The notes: generated by a model from the sequence alone, not told the origin. A stretch of DNA of 64,000 nt from Anthoceros angustus (GCA_010909165.1 MU008165.1:496001-560000); one strand, 5' to 3'; positions 43,456-55,643 are shown, numbered from the stretch's first letter. Numbers and translations: made by a program.

Positions 43456-44705
43456 GGAAATTAGGGTCTTCTAAGGAACTCAACTCCAAAACGCCGGCCA
43501 TTTGTGGTCAAGTAAATATTTTATGAAAATTATTTTGAATTAAGTTGTTAGTTTCTAAAATGTTACAAAATATGACCAAGGTTCTCCACGCGAATCCCTA
43601 TCCAACTGTTGTTAGAGGAAGCTATGATGATTGAAACACTTGCCCGTAAACCATTTCATACCATCATAGCATCTCGCGTCTCAAATTCATTCCGTTGTAT
43701 AGCTTTCTCAAACCCTAAGGAACTGCCTTCACCACTTAATAACAACCCATAATTTTCATGAATTCAAGCATTGGGGTATCTGATTTTCTATAAGCGTTGT
43801 TGTGGTCAGACATTGATTCCGAGAGAATAAGGTTGTGCTAATCTCTGTGTGGGATTTCCAACAGGCCTATAGTTACCTTCATCGAAGCAGAATTGTAGTT
43901 TTGAGCTTGAAAGGAACCTCCTCAGAGTTTCAATCGGGATGCCCTTTTTTGGTTTTTTTCAAAGTGTTCCATGAAGGAGCTCCTCATTGTCGATGCCCTT
44001 CACAAAATGGACCCACCATGGTAGCAAGCTTCTTAGCACGAATTGTTGTGTGATCTCCACTTTGCACATGGGGCCCAATTTTATGAACCCGGTTAGGAGG
44101 CTCCTCCCGGAGTGGTTGCCATTAGTGGACGGTGGCAGGAAAGCTCCCTGTCCTCCGGTTGCCCCGGAGGAAACCTGTCCCCGGACCCACCACCCACATT
44201 CTTCATCTCGGTCTCCCATAACCGGGATTATCTCTCTTGGCCCTCACACATTAGTTTACTACGGATTCGAGTGGGACCTATAATCAAGGGCAAGAGATAG
44301 TTCAGTGGTAATGCAATTCTAAAATTGGAACGGCCAGTCAAGGCCAGTGAAGAAAGAGAGTGAATCCACCTATTGGTAGGTCCACGACATCAGCTAGGTG
44401 GCGGGACCACTCCCGAACCATGCCACTCCCCTTGCTCGCTGTTTCTTTCCTACGCACGCCGTTTTTTTTTTCCAGCCTGCCATGCCTCCGTTGCTGGTGG
44501 CATGGCTCCTCTACTCCCTATCAGGCGCTTCAATGGCCCTCAAGATCTACAATTTCGGAAACTTGAAGGTGCCTTTCTTGGTGGACCAAAACGGGTGATT
44601 AATAGTAAAATTTTGAATTTCTATAAAATAATTACGATATAAACAGTAGGTCCAAAGTCTGGATCCGAGGCCTTTGGTCGTCTAGGGGTTAAGCAAACTA
44701 GCTTT
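43456..44705. other. gene-poor intergenic stretch
   Basis: No gene recognised. Small ORFs near 43990-44300 and 44360-44640 have no domain. Confidence 0.45.
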
Positions 44706-44760
44706 CTCAACCCTAAGAAGAAGAAGAAGAATTCTCAACCCTAAGAAGAAGAAGAAGAAT
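44706..44760. repeat. two copies of a 28-base unit with AAG microsatellite
   Basis: CTCAACCCTAAGAAGAAGAA occurs twice in tandem. Confidence 0.8.
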
Positions 44761-44816
44761 TTTATTTAAGTCACTAAGACGGATTTCCCTCATGGGACTT
44801 GGTACTTAACAACTTG

Positions 44817-45008
44817 TACCATGGTGTGCCTAAGCTACTTGCACCAAGGGCATCCACTCCCTTTAGGCACCCCATCTAAGTACCGATCCAAGCTCAGGAT
44901 GCTTAATCACGGCGTTCTAAGCATGAAAAAATTAGGGTTTGAACCCATGCCCTCTTTCGGACCAACAGCTCAATCTGGTTCTGTATAAACCAGTTCGGCC
45001 ATTTTGAC
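44817..45008 (-). mobile_element. SINE-like repeat joining a tRNA-Leu-like head and a 5S-rRNA-like segment
   Basis: Reading the minus strand from 45008: GTCAAAATGGCCGAACTGG resembles the 5' part of tRNA-Leu with an A box (44990-45001). CCAGATTGAGCTGTTGGTCC and AAAGAGGGCATGGGTTC follow, with a B box GGTTCAAACCC (44935-44945). After about 14 bases, GAACGCCGTGATTAAGC ... GGTACTTAGATGGG (44917-44871) matches the 5S rRNA internal control region (box A, intermediate element, box C). The body then gives GGGAGTGGATGCCCTTGGTG, shared with the repeat at 43.2 kb. Alternatives: a Cassandra-type TRIM LTR (these carry 5S sequence) beside an unrelated tRNA fragment. No target-site duplication or poly-A end was established. 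Confidence 0.6.
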
Positions 45009-45290
45009 TCCTGACTTCAACCCCGAAAGGCATTACTTGATGGACAACAGGCGCACACAAAACTTGCCGCCAGGTTTTCCGTTCAGAATTTGTATAGACC
45101 TTGACAATACTTGGAAGGCTAACCGTAAATATCATGTGGCCAGGTGGTAGGGCACGCCAATACCATGCCATGTTGTATAAGCTCTATACTTTCTCATCCA
45201 CTCTCTCTCCTCAGCATCTAGTGTAAAGCCGTACACGCATACACCGGGGACCGGCTCTCCGTCCCGTCGCGGCCAATAGCGGGCAATGGT

Positions 45291-45497
45291 CTAGCTTCCG
45301 CAAAATCGCTGGTTACCCAACAGCTTCCCAGACAAGAGTCTGAATTTCCACCAGGCAAATTCTTGTGCCCTCTCCTTCAGCTCCTTCAGCAAAAACTTGA
45401 CGAACAAGGCATCCAGATTCGTGGGCAAGCATTCCAGCGACAACGACACCTTCTCTGACTCCGGTGTTCTGAGCCCTGCAATCCCTGTGGAGGCCAT
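45291..45497 (-). CDS. small ORF overlapping the stop of the HMG/histone-fold gene
   Basis: 68 residues, no known domain (helical LDALFVKFLLKELKERAQEF). Its ATG shares one base with the upstream stop (TGATG at 45499-45495). Plant mRNAs are normally monocistronic, so this may be chance, or a remnant of a longer C-terminus after a stop-creating change, or a separate exon. Confidence 0.25.
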   Translation of the reverse strand: MASTGIAGLRTPESEKVSLSLECLPTNLDALFVKFLLKELKERAQEFAWWKFRLLSGKLLGNQRFCGS

Positions 45498-46660
45498 CAG
45501 TTCTTCAATCTCTTAAAGCAGTCGGCGATGCTGCGACTGCCAGGAGGAGGTGGAAGCGCCTTCTTCACTCTCTTGTTCTTGGCCTCAGCAACGCCAGTTC
45601 TATGCTTGCCTGCTTCCCCGTGGCGGGGCCCTTCTGTGGCTTCCTCGTCACTCTCGTTGATGTCTGCATCCTCCATGCACTGAAGGGAAGTGCCGATGCA
45701 GTCGCGGAACCGCGGATCCCTTTTGACAGCAAAACAGACATCCTCAGCTCTGATGCTTCTGCGTTTGCTACCAACCATGACAGAAAAGGTGGACGATGCC
45801 AGAGCTTCCACAAAGAGCTCTGTCGCCTTGGCTATGGCACTGATCCCGCCGCTGCTGACCACCCGGATGTCGGGATCGAGTTTGATGATACGCTTCACCT
45901 TCGCCAGGGGAAACGCTGCAGGCTCCTTCTCTGCTTGAAGAGCCACCTCCTCGTCTTCCATATGACCTGGTGCGACTGCCACCTCGGCATCGGAAGCCGA
46001 TGCCGGGGCATTTCCTTTCTCGGCACCAGAATCGGACGGCTGAGCACCAGCAACTGGGCAAACAGCATTCTCTGGAGCGGCCTCCCCCTGGTCCTCCTGC
46101 TCACCTCCCCCGCTACTCGCAGGTCGCTTGAAAAGCTCTTTCTCTGCATCCGTGAGAGAATGCCAGAGCTCGCCTAGGGCTTTCCCCAAGGCCGCGGCCG
46201 TCGGCTTGCCTCCTGCGGCCACTATGTTCGATTTCACCTGCTCCCGGTTCTGGTTGGAGAATCTGAGGTAGGCCGAGACGCGCTTCACACCACCAGCCAC
46301 GTCACTCCCATCCTTGCCTTCGGCAGCAGGCAATGAGGCACCAATGGCCACGGCTGTGCTCACATCCTCCTCACAAATGTCAGCCTCCTTGTCTTTCTCT
46401 TCGTCCGCAACCGCGGCTGCTTCTTCCACGTAATCGGAGATATCGATGGCCGCTCCAGGCAAAGGACAGATGCTTCCTGCTGGGTCAGCAGAGGCACCAA
46501 TGGCCTCTGCTGTGCTCACATCCTCCTCACAAATGTCAGCCTCCTTGTCTTTCCCATCGTCCGCAACCGCCGCTGCTTCCTCCATTTCATCGGAGACATC
46601 CATGGCCGCTCCAGGCAAAGGACAGATGCTTCCTGCTAGGTTAAGGACACTGCATAGCAT
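45497..46660 (-). CDS. HMG-box plus POLE4/DPB3-like histone-fold protein
   Basis: Single exon. ATG at 46660 (MLCSVLNLAGS) or 46603 (MDVSDEM) gives 387 or 368 residues. Two near-identical acidic repeats of about 50 residues (AGSICPLPGAA ... KDKEADICEEDVSTA) open the protein. An HMG box follows (VKRVSAYLRFSNQNREQVK ... LGKALGELWHSLTDAEKELF), then an acidic linker. The histone fold of the NF-YC/POLE4/CHRAC type comes next: FPLAKVKRIIKLDPDIRVVS, IAKATELFVEALASS, RSIRAEDVCFAVKRDPRF. The tail is basic and ends SRSIADCFKRLKN, which resembles a weak PCNA-binding (PIP) or clamp-type motif. The fold suggests a DNA polymerase epsilon accessory or chromatin-remodelling subunit that dimerises with an NF-YB-like partner in the nucleus. 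E2F-like sites upstream fit S-phase expression. Confidence 0.8.
   Translation of the reverse strand: MLCSVLNLAGSICPLPGAAMDVSDEMEEAAAVADDGKDKEADICEEDVSTAEAIGASADPAGSICPLPGAAIDISDYVEEAAAVADEEKDKEADICEEDVSTAVAIGASLPAAEGKDGSDVAGGVKRVSAYLRFSNQNREQVKSNIVAAGGKPTAAALGKALGELWHSLTDAEKELFKRPASSGGGEQEDQGEAAPENAVCPVAGAQPSDSGAEKGNAPASASDAEVAVAPGHMEDEEVALQAEKEPAAFPLAKVKRIIKLDPDIRVVSSGGISAIAKATELFVEALASSTFSVMVGSKRRSIRAEDVCFAVKRDPRFRDCIGTSLQCMEDADINESDEEATEGPRHGEAGKHRTGVAEAKNKRVKKALPPPPGSRSIADCFKRLKN
46334..46636 (-). repeat. in-frame tandem duplication in the HMG/histone-fold gene
   Basis: Copy 1 46481-46636 (52 codons) and copy 2 46334-46480 (49 codons) encode nearly the same acidic segment. Copy 1 runs across the likely start codon (46603), so part of the duplicated unit may be former 5' leader turned into coding sequence. 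Confidence 0.85.
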
Positions 46661-48016
46661 GCAAGTGCTTGAAGCATTCCACCAGCTCACCTTTCCCTGC
46701 CAGACTCAGAGATCAATGTGACAAAGACCACTGTAGTAGATGTGTATCAGAACTCTCAGCATCTCTCTGAAATTGCCGAAACTGCTGCATATCGGTCAGC
46801 AGGATGACACGATTCAGAGCACTGAAGACGATTTATGCTGAAGCAGCATCATCTCTGGATAATCTCAGGAAGTTAGTATCATAGGGGCGTGCGGAATACA
46901 ACTGCGAGGGCGTGTGGCTAGCGGCGAGCAAGCGACCGCCAACAAGGTGGTGTGTACATGAACGAAACACAGGCAGTGCTTGCTCGGTACCCGAGCCGAG
47001 GATTCAAAGCCGGCGCGCCAAAATACAAACAGTCGGGCGCCGGGCGCGGGAGTTTACGGGTTCAGAGAACCCGCGCGCCATAATACGTACGGTCGGGGGC
47101 TTCACGTGTTGTGAGAGTTGTGAAGAAGTGAGGGTAGAAAACTAGACCACTGGCTCTTTTTGCTGCTCGAGCTCGGCACGAGCACATGAACCTTCGGCAG
47201 TAAACTGGGAGAGGAGCGTGCTACTTTTGCCATCCCTTTTTCTCCCTAAGACCAAGGAATGACGAGCAGCCTTGGGCATAGGGACACAGGAAAGCGTCAA
47301 AAGCCATGTTTGAAGTGTCAACATCAAATGGGTTGCTTCAATTTTGATCAAGCCCCCACATTAGTGACGGGGTGGCACAGTATCTCTTCAAAGGACTCCC
47401 ATATCACACCGAGGATGGAGAGACTCCCATATCATAACCATCGTACCTGTGCACGATGTGCGCATCAGCAGACCACCGAAGACGTGCTGGAATGCACAAG
47501 CAAAGGCCTAGGACACTTTCGTCCGTCAGGTGAAGCACGAGCTGACCTGAAAGAAACACACATCTTGTCCCCCAATCGCATGGGGCCACACAACTGATTG
47601 GTGAACAAGTGACCGCAACCCAAGCCCCTCCACCAAGTGATCAACTTTCTTCGAGAAATCTGCATCATGGGAGACTTGGGGTCCACAGTGATCGGCGATT
47701 CATCACTCCTGCACATCCATGAAAGAACATGAACAACTCTGCACGGCCCCGTACGTCGCAAACACCTCAACCCGTCAATGCTGCAGAATGACAGACCTAG
47801 CATGGAATGGCGCGGCTTCCAGTCGAAGTACGTGGACGACCTTTATCGCTCTTCGGCCACAAGCACAGCTGCCAAGAATCTCCAACACCTCCATAAAGCA
47901 CTACAGACAACCTGCATCAGAGTACACGCAACACGCTTCCGGGCTACGAGACAGCAAACTCTGCTTGCCAAGCACCGCCGCGGCGACGCAAATTCCATCC
48001 CAAACACCACAACAGA
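46661..48016. other. intergenic upstream of the HMG/histone-fold gene
   Basis: Apart from the E2F-like direct repeat I see no supported gene. Minus-strand ORFs at 47142-47351 and 47465-47803 have no recognisable domain. Confidence 0.45.
47011..47100 (-). promoter_or_regulatory. direct repeat with E2F-like sites upstream of the HMG/histone-fold gene
   Basis: Two copies, 60 bases apart, of CGCGCCAxAATACxxACxGTCGGG: 47014-47038 and 47074-47098. On the minus strand the first reads TTTTGGCGCGCC, a full match to the E2F consensus TTTSSCGC; the second is TTATGGCGCG, one mismatch. They lie about 350-480 bases before the start codon. Confidence 0.5.
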
Positions 48017-48542
48017 TCACTTCTTGGCCTTAGAGAAGCGGAGGCAGCGGTACTTCTCCCCGCTAACAGTGATCTCCAAGGCTCCATCTTGGTTGTCTTG
48101 ACTGGACGCCGTTCCCATGAGCACGCTCTTCTCCTTCTCAAGATTCTCCCGCTCCAGCTTCAACCGCGCCTCCTGCTTCACGATTTCTGCCTGCAAAAAC
48201 ACACAGGATCAGGCCTAGGGCACGCTCGCAACAACTGCTCTAGCAGTTTTCCGCCATCTCTCCAGCATCCAGATCTCCATAGCGAACAGTCCCAGATCCG
48301 CATCACTCCCGGGCAAAGCAACAAAACAGTACCTCTCTCCGTGCAAGCTCTGCCTTCCAGGCGGCCTCCCTCTCGGCGACTTCACGCTCCCGCTCCTCCA
48401 AGTAGCTCTTCATTTCCCGATCCTTGAGGATGCGATCGTGAATGTCTGCTTCCATGGCCTCCTTCAACTCCCGCACGAAATTCTCCACCACAGCTTTGAT
48501 TCTGAGCGACATCCTCCACCAGCCGGCGCCTTCGATGCGCAT
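48017..48542 (-). CDS. conserved small plant coiled-coil protein, 2 exons
   Basis: Exons 48333-48542 and 48017-48190 join to 127 residues (ATG 48542; a second ATG at 48512 is possible). Most of the length is one charged coiled coil: VVENFVRELKEAMEADIHDR, SYLEEREREVAEREAAWKAE, then EAR-rich RLKLERENLEKEKSVLMGTA. It closes with SQDNQDGALEITVSGEKYRC and LRFSKAKK. I recall this C-terminal block as strongly conserved in land-plant proteins of unknown function, so the gene is real although its role is not known. It is probably nuclear or cytoplasmic, as there is no signal or membrane segment. Confidence 0.78.
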
Positions 48543-49315
48543 GCGTCCTCCACTTTCCGCTCTGCGCCTCCCGCGAGACGGCTCTGGGCTAGGGCTGGGC
48601 AACCGTTGGCTCTGGCAGCAGAGATCTTCACGCCGTTCACAAAGCTGGGGGGCTTGGAGCGGCTCCGAACCTGCCACCTCCTCACCTCCTCACCTCAGCC
48701 TCATCAGCCGAGATACCGGCCCTGCTCTGCTACTCGCCTGCGTGCGAGTGGTCCATACGGTTCTGGCTGCGAGCGAAAGGTTCTCCTGGTGTAGACCACT
48801 TTTCCTTGGGCACCCGTGACTGGCCGGCGAGATCTCCCTGCAGCCTTGTCGCGTGCCAAAGCTGCTAGGGTCCAGGTGGGTGGTTTAACTGCGGATCTGC
48901 TGAACAGCGTTGTAGTGAGGTCAAAGAGGGAATGTTCTACGTCGCCAAGATGTCACCAAAAGATCCTGACAGACTAATACGTAACTGTAAATTCTTTTCC
49001 ACGCAGACACCTCGTCCATTAAAAAACCACCAATTCCACCTCGGATGAGGAAAATTTCTTCTATCCGGAGGAACATTGGGCGCAACCTGATGAGTCCAAC
49101 AACCTACTGCTGAAGAATACAGTGAAGGTTATCAGATAGAGTGCATGTCAAGACGCCCGAGGAATTGAATGATCCGGCTGTAACTTAGGTAGCTAGAGCC
49201 TCAGGCCACTCAGACTTTCCTAGAGTAGCACGTTGGTTCAATAGCTACACCCGTCTGGAGGCTTGCTCTCAAATATTAATCAGAATCAGAGACTGCAACT
49301 AATGGTAAGTCACTT
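48543..49315. other. intergenic between coiled-coil gene and TPI
   Basis: Promoter of the coiled-coil gene and 3' region of TPI; nothing else recognised. Confidence 0.5.
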
Positions 49316-51121
<1,806 letters not shown>

Positions 51122-52493
51122 CCGGGAAAACGCGCTCTGCAGCTCCACCCGGCGGAGGCCCGAAGCCGGTGCTGCCGCTCCTGGCCACAGCTCCCGCGGC
51201 CGCGGCTGCAGCCGCGGTGGAGGTGACGGCGGCGCAGGCGTGCACCATGGCTGGCTGGCCCTTGCCCTGCCCTGCCGTGCCGCTGCTCCCGCTGCTGCCG
51301 CTTCTGCCGAGGATCGCACGACGAAACGAGCTCGATGAAGCGAACTTTGCGAGGCCAAGACAGAGCGGATTGAAGGAACACACGGCTGGGAAAGCCTGGT
51401 CCCGTCTCCAACTGTAGTTGCTGTAATAAGGCCCAAATAGGACTGGCCCCACCTCCACCCGCTCTCTATCCCAATTCAGGCAGAACATTACACAACAACG
51501 AGATGCAGATATTTCTTCTCGATCCATCCTCCGCTTGCATCTGCACATTCTCGCCCTGCGCTATCTGGAATTATTGGTTTGCGTGAGGTATGCAGATTTC
51601 ATATCCAGATGCCGGTTTTGCTCCATTTCATGACGTAAACAGATTCTCAAACTTCGTCACACAAAGCGCTTTTGCGTAGAGATGGGATGAACTCATCTAG
51701 CATAGCACAGCTAGGTCGGGAGAACCCGAGGGTACCCACACTAACCTTCAGGGAGAGAGCTATGTGTGCTGCAATCACAGCATGATACGTTTGTTTTTGT
51801 TGTTCAACCAAATGGTACACGGAACACCATGTCCGCTACTGGCTTTGCGGGCGTCCCGAGAATACCTTGAGAGAACACGGCAGAGCTTCGGGAATGGGAA
51901 TCAATCTGGTTCTTGTTCCTTCTTTCAGACAAGAATGTGAGGGTCATCTTTACTGTGTCCAATCAGCGAGACGTGCGTGACAAAGAATCTCACTGTGTTG
52001 TTTCAGCCGGACATGGGAGTGACGAGACACACGAGGTGCACAGGACAAGGTAGAGAGAGAAATGAAGAAATAGGCTTTCACCTTACAGCAGAAACCGGTT
52101 CCCCATCCAAGTAGTGATCTGTTGATGTGTGGTTTAACTAGGGAGTTTGTGCAGGATCAGACGGCCTTGCATACGCAAGAAAGCTGCCAAAACCAGACAT
52201 GAGCAGCCTGGTTACACCAAGGGAGCTGATGTCTATATCTTACCGCAAATTCATAAGACGGCTATTTCAATCTCGCGCTAGTTCTACACTTTGTGCTATA
52301 GTTCTACACTTTGTGCTATCAACTCCTTGTCCTTACAGCTTCAGATTTGCACATTCCTTTAGATGGACGGCCAGGTATGCAGTTGCTCACTACCTGAGTA
52401 TTCAACGGACACTATTGAGTCTTTGTACAATCTCTGTAGAGCCAGTAAGTTGTATCTCAAACAAGGAGCTGATCCTCCTTTTACATTTAGTGA
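51122..52493. other. intergenic, TPI 5' region and PPR D 3' flank
   Basis: 51122-51248 contains the possible out-of-frame TPI transit peptide (MVHACAAVTSTAAAAAAAGA). The rest, to 52493, shows no supported gene. Confidence 0.45.
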
Positions 52494-55400
52494 TTATATC
52501 TTATGAGGTGCACATGAAGCCTTGGGGTGCCTCGTACCCGCAACCAGAAAACAATGCACCAGCCCCGCCATGTCGGTCCACCAGCTATAACCCGGCTGCT
52601 TCCATGCCCTCATTCTTATTCTCCTCTTCTGCATCTCCCGTGCCTGCCCCCACATCCGAGCACCTTTGTAGATGTTCGACATGAAAACATATGCTGCAGC
52701 ATCTTTCACGTCTAGCTTCACTGCATGATCAAAAGCATGGCGTCCTGCATCCACATTGCTCCACTTTTGACAAGCGCCCAACAGACTATACCAAACTGCA
52801 GCATCAGGCAGCACAGGCATGGTCCTGATCAGAGCTAGGGCCTCATCCAGTAGGCCCGCGCGGCCGAGGAGATCCACCATGCATGTGTAGTGCTCCAGTG
52901 TGGGGGTGATGCTGTAGTGGCTGCTCATAGCCTGAAAGTACTCCTGCCCCCAGCTCACTAGACCTGCGTGACTGCACACCATTAAGACACCAACGAAGGT
53001 GACGCCATCTGGCTGTACTCCATCTTCTCTCATTCTTGCAACTAAGTCCAAGACCAGTTCAACATTTCCTTGGCAGCTGTATCCTCCAATCAGCGCATTC
53101 CAGGCGACAATGTTCCTGTCACGCAATTCTTCAAACACTTGCTGTGCATCAAACATGCTCCCGCATTTTCCATACATTCTTATCAAACAGTGGGCTAATA
53201 AGGCATCAGCTTGAAGCCCCTGTTCTACTATCTGTGCATGTAGCTGCCTTCCCACATGCAGAGCAGCCACGTTTGCACATGCCTGCAGGAGGCACACAAA
53301 TGTCCCAGAATCGGGTACAGCCATGCCTTCGTCCTGCATAGCCTTGTAGAGATAAAGGGCTTCCTGGCCCATGCCCTGCTGGGAATACGCAGCTATCATA
53401 GCATTCCATGTTGACACGTCTTTGTGACCAAGACCTTCAAACACTAATTGAGCATCTTCTAGGCTGCCACACTTTGAGTACATGTTTACTAAGCTATTGG
53501 CTACAAGTACATCGGCTTGATACCCTTGTTCTCTGATTTGTGCATGAAGCTGCTTCCCTGTGTGCAAAGCAGTGGTCCCCACCCTTGCACATGCCAGCAG
53601 AAGGCACACAAAGGTCACGGAATTGGGTATAGCAGTGGATTCTTCTTGCATGACACTGTAGACATGAAGGGCTTGCTGGCCCGTGCCCTGCTGAGCATAT
53701 CCTGAGATCATAGCATTCCATGTCACCAGATCCTTTTGACCAAGTCTCCCAAACACTCTTTGGGCATCTTCCAAGCTACCACACTTTGCATACATGTTCA
53801 CCAGACTGCTGGCCACAAACACATCATCTTGATGTCCTTGTTCTCTAATCTGCACATGAATCTGCCTCCCCTTCTCCAAAGCTGTGGAGCCCATGGTTGC
53901 ACATGCTTGCAGAAGGGACACAAATGTAACAGAATCAGGTTCAGCATTTCCCTCTCCTTCCATAGCACTATAGAGATGAAGGGCTTCCCGGCCCATGCCA
54001 TGCTGAGAATATAGAGCTATCATGGCATTCCACGTTACCACGTCTTTCCGACCAAGTCCATCAAAAACTCTTCGAGCGGCCTCCAAGCTGCTGCACTTTG
54101 AATACATGTTTAATAAACCGCTTGTTACAAATACGTTAGCTTCAAGGCCCCGTTCTCTTATTTGTCCATGAAGCTGCTTACCCTTGTCCAACACAAGAGG
54201 GCCTACACATGCACACGCCTGAAGCAGGCACACAAACGTTACAGAATCAGGAGCAGCCGCGCCGTCCGCCTGTAGAGCACTGTACAGATCAAGGGCTTCC
54301 TGCCCCATTCCCTTCTGGGCATACCCTGCTATCATAGCATTCCATGTCACTAAATCCTTTTGACAGAGTCTGTCAAACACTCTCTGAGCATCTTCCAAGC
54401 TGCCACACTTTGCATACATGTTCACCAGACTGCTTGCTATGAACTCATCACCTTCAAACCCTCGTTCTCTTATTTCTGCATGAAACTGCTTCCCCTCCTC
54501 CAGCGCTGGGATGCCGACAGTTGCACATGCCTGCAAGAGGGATGCAAATGTCACGGAATTGGGTGCAACCATCCCTTCATCTTGCATAGCCCTGTAAAGA
54601 CCAAGGGCTTCCTGGCCCAAGCCCTGCTGGCCATAGCCTGCTATCATGGCACTCCACGTCACTACATCTTTCTCACCAAGCCCGTCAAACACTATCCGAG
54701 CATCCTCCAGGCTCCCACACTTTGCATACATGTCCACCAAGCAGTTACTGACAAACAAATCAGGCTCAACCCCACTGCCCAACACATCAGCGTGCAGCTC
54801 CTGCCCCGTTTGCAAGTCTCCACCCCTTGCACATGCCTGAAGGGCCGCCACAAATACATGGCCGTCGGGCTTCACACTTGACCTACGCATCCGACGGTAC
54901 AGCTGAATGGCCTCCTTGTTTTGCCCATGTTTAGCATGGGCAGAGATTATGGAAGACCACATGAATGCATCCGCGTAGGCAGCCCCGTTGAACACATCCA
55001 TGGCCTCTTGCATCCTGCCTTGAGAAGCATACATGCGCAGGATGTGGTTGCACAGGAACGAGTCCGACTGATACCCCTTTCTCGCAGTGAAAGCATGGAC
55101 ACGGCGACCCAGAACAAGATGCTTCTTCGCTACACATTTTTTCAGGACTGTATAAAAGAGAGACTTGGAAATAGGACAGTTTGTCTGCACCAGAAGTCCC
55201 AAGGCCTCAACAGCTTCACTCAGATGTTCGTCATCGCATAGGACGTTCACGGTTTCAGCTGTTACGTATCCTGCACGCTCAGCTGGTCGCGTTCTCTTCT
55301 TGTTTGGCCTCTTATTCTCCCACCACAATGTGGAATCGTTAACAAATTGTCCCAACAGAAGCTCCTGGTGACGACCCTTGCCAGAGGATCTGTGTCCAGC

Positions 55401-55517
55401 AACACATCCTCCAGGAAGGGCTGGGGCTGAGCGTCTACGAAAGGCGGTTTGCTCGTTTGCGAATCGCCGGTTCCTTGAAGTCAGGTGACCGGGGGCTACT
55501 CTCCTCCAGCCAGCCAT
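52494..55517 (-). CDS. PPR D: PLS-class PPR protein with five long triplets
   Basis: Intronless, 1007 residues, ATG 55517. A basic leader (MAGWRRVAPGHLTSRNRRFA) and LWWENKRPNKKRTRP precede the entry region. First P motif AFMWS, five triplets, last P motif IVAWN. P pairs: S/D, S/N, N/D, N/D, N/N, N/D, N/D. S motifs keep N/D throughout, though one reads SGLLNMYSKCSS. The E motif (KQPGYSWWTDMAGLVHCF) is followed by 16 unrelated residues and a stop, so no DYW domain. It begins only 126 bases from the stop of PPR E, in the same direction. Confidence 0.9.
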   Translation of the reverse strand: MAGWRRVAPGHLTSRNRRFANEQTAFRRRSAPALPGGCVAGHRSSGKGRHQELLLGQFVNDSTLWWENKRPNKKRTRPAERAGYVTAETVNVLCDDEHLSEAVEALGLLVQTNCPISKSLFYTVLKKCVAKKHLVLGRRVHAFTARKGYQSDSFLCNHILRMYASQGRMQEAMDVFNGAAYADAFMWSSIISAHAKHGQNKEAIQLYRRMRRSSVKPDGHVFVAALQACARGGDLQTGQELHADVLGSGVEPDLFVSNCLVDMYAKCGSLEDARIVFDGLGEKDVVTWSAMIAGYGQQGLGQEALGLYRAMQDEGMVAPNSVTFASLLQACATVGIPALEEGKQFHAEIRERGFEGDEFIASSLVNMYAKCGSLEDAQRVFDRLCQKDLVTWNAMIAGYAQKGMGQEALDLYSALQADGAAAPDSVTFVCLLQACACVGPLVLDKGKQLHGQIRERGLEANVFVTSGLLNMYSKCSSLEAARRVFDGLGRKDVVTWNAMIALYSQHGMGREALHLYSAMEGEGNAEPDSVTFVSLLQACATMGSTALEKGRQIHVQIREQGHQDDVFVASSLVNMYAKCGSLEDAQRVFGRLGQKDLVTWNAMISGYAQQGTGQQALHVYSVMQEESTAIPNSVTFVCLLLACARVGTTALHTGKQLHAQIREQGYQADVLVANSLVNMYSKCGSLEDAQLVFEGLGHKDVSTWNAMIAAYSQQGMGQEALYLYKAMQDEGMAVPDSGTFVCLLQACANVAALHVGRQLHAQIVEQGLQADALLAHCLIRMYGKCGSMFDAQQVFEELRDRNIVAWNALIGGYSCQGNVELVLDLVARMREDGVQPDGVTFVGVLMVCSHAGLVSWGQEYFQAMSSHYSITPTLEHYTCMVDLLGRAGLLDEALALIRTMPVLPDAAVWYSLLGACQKWSNVDAGRHAFDHAVKLDVKDAAAYVFMSNIYKGARMWGQAREMQKRRIRMRAWKQPGYSWWTDMAGLVHCFLVAGTRHPKASCAPHKI

Positions 55518-55643
55518 GGAATGCCCTTTTCATCACAGGGATTAGTATGCGCCGTCTTGACCAATCTGCGGATGAAGTTCAGAAGAATACAATGGAGTCC
55601 GAATTTCGCACATATTTTCTTCCAGCGTTGTAGAAGCTATCTC

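Noticed and set aside
44290-44330. GATAGTTCAGTGGTAATGC, looks like a tRNA D arm
   Set aside because: No anticodon arm, T arm or acceptor stem follows.
52199-52684. 161-codon plus-strand ORF at the PPR D 3' end
   Set aside because: Its second half is antisense to PPR D and its first half shows no domain.
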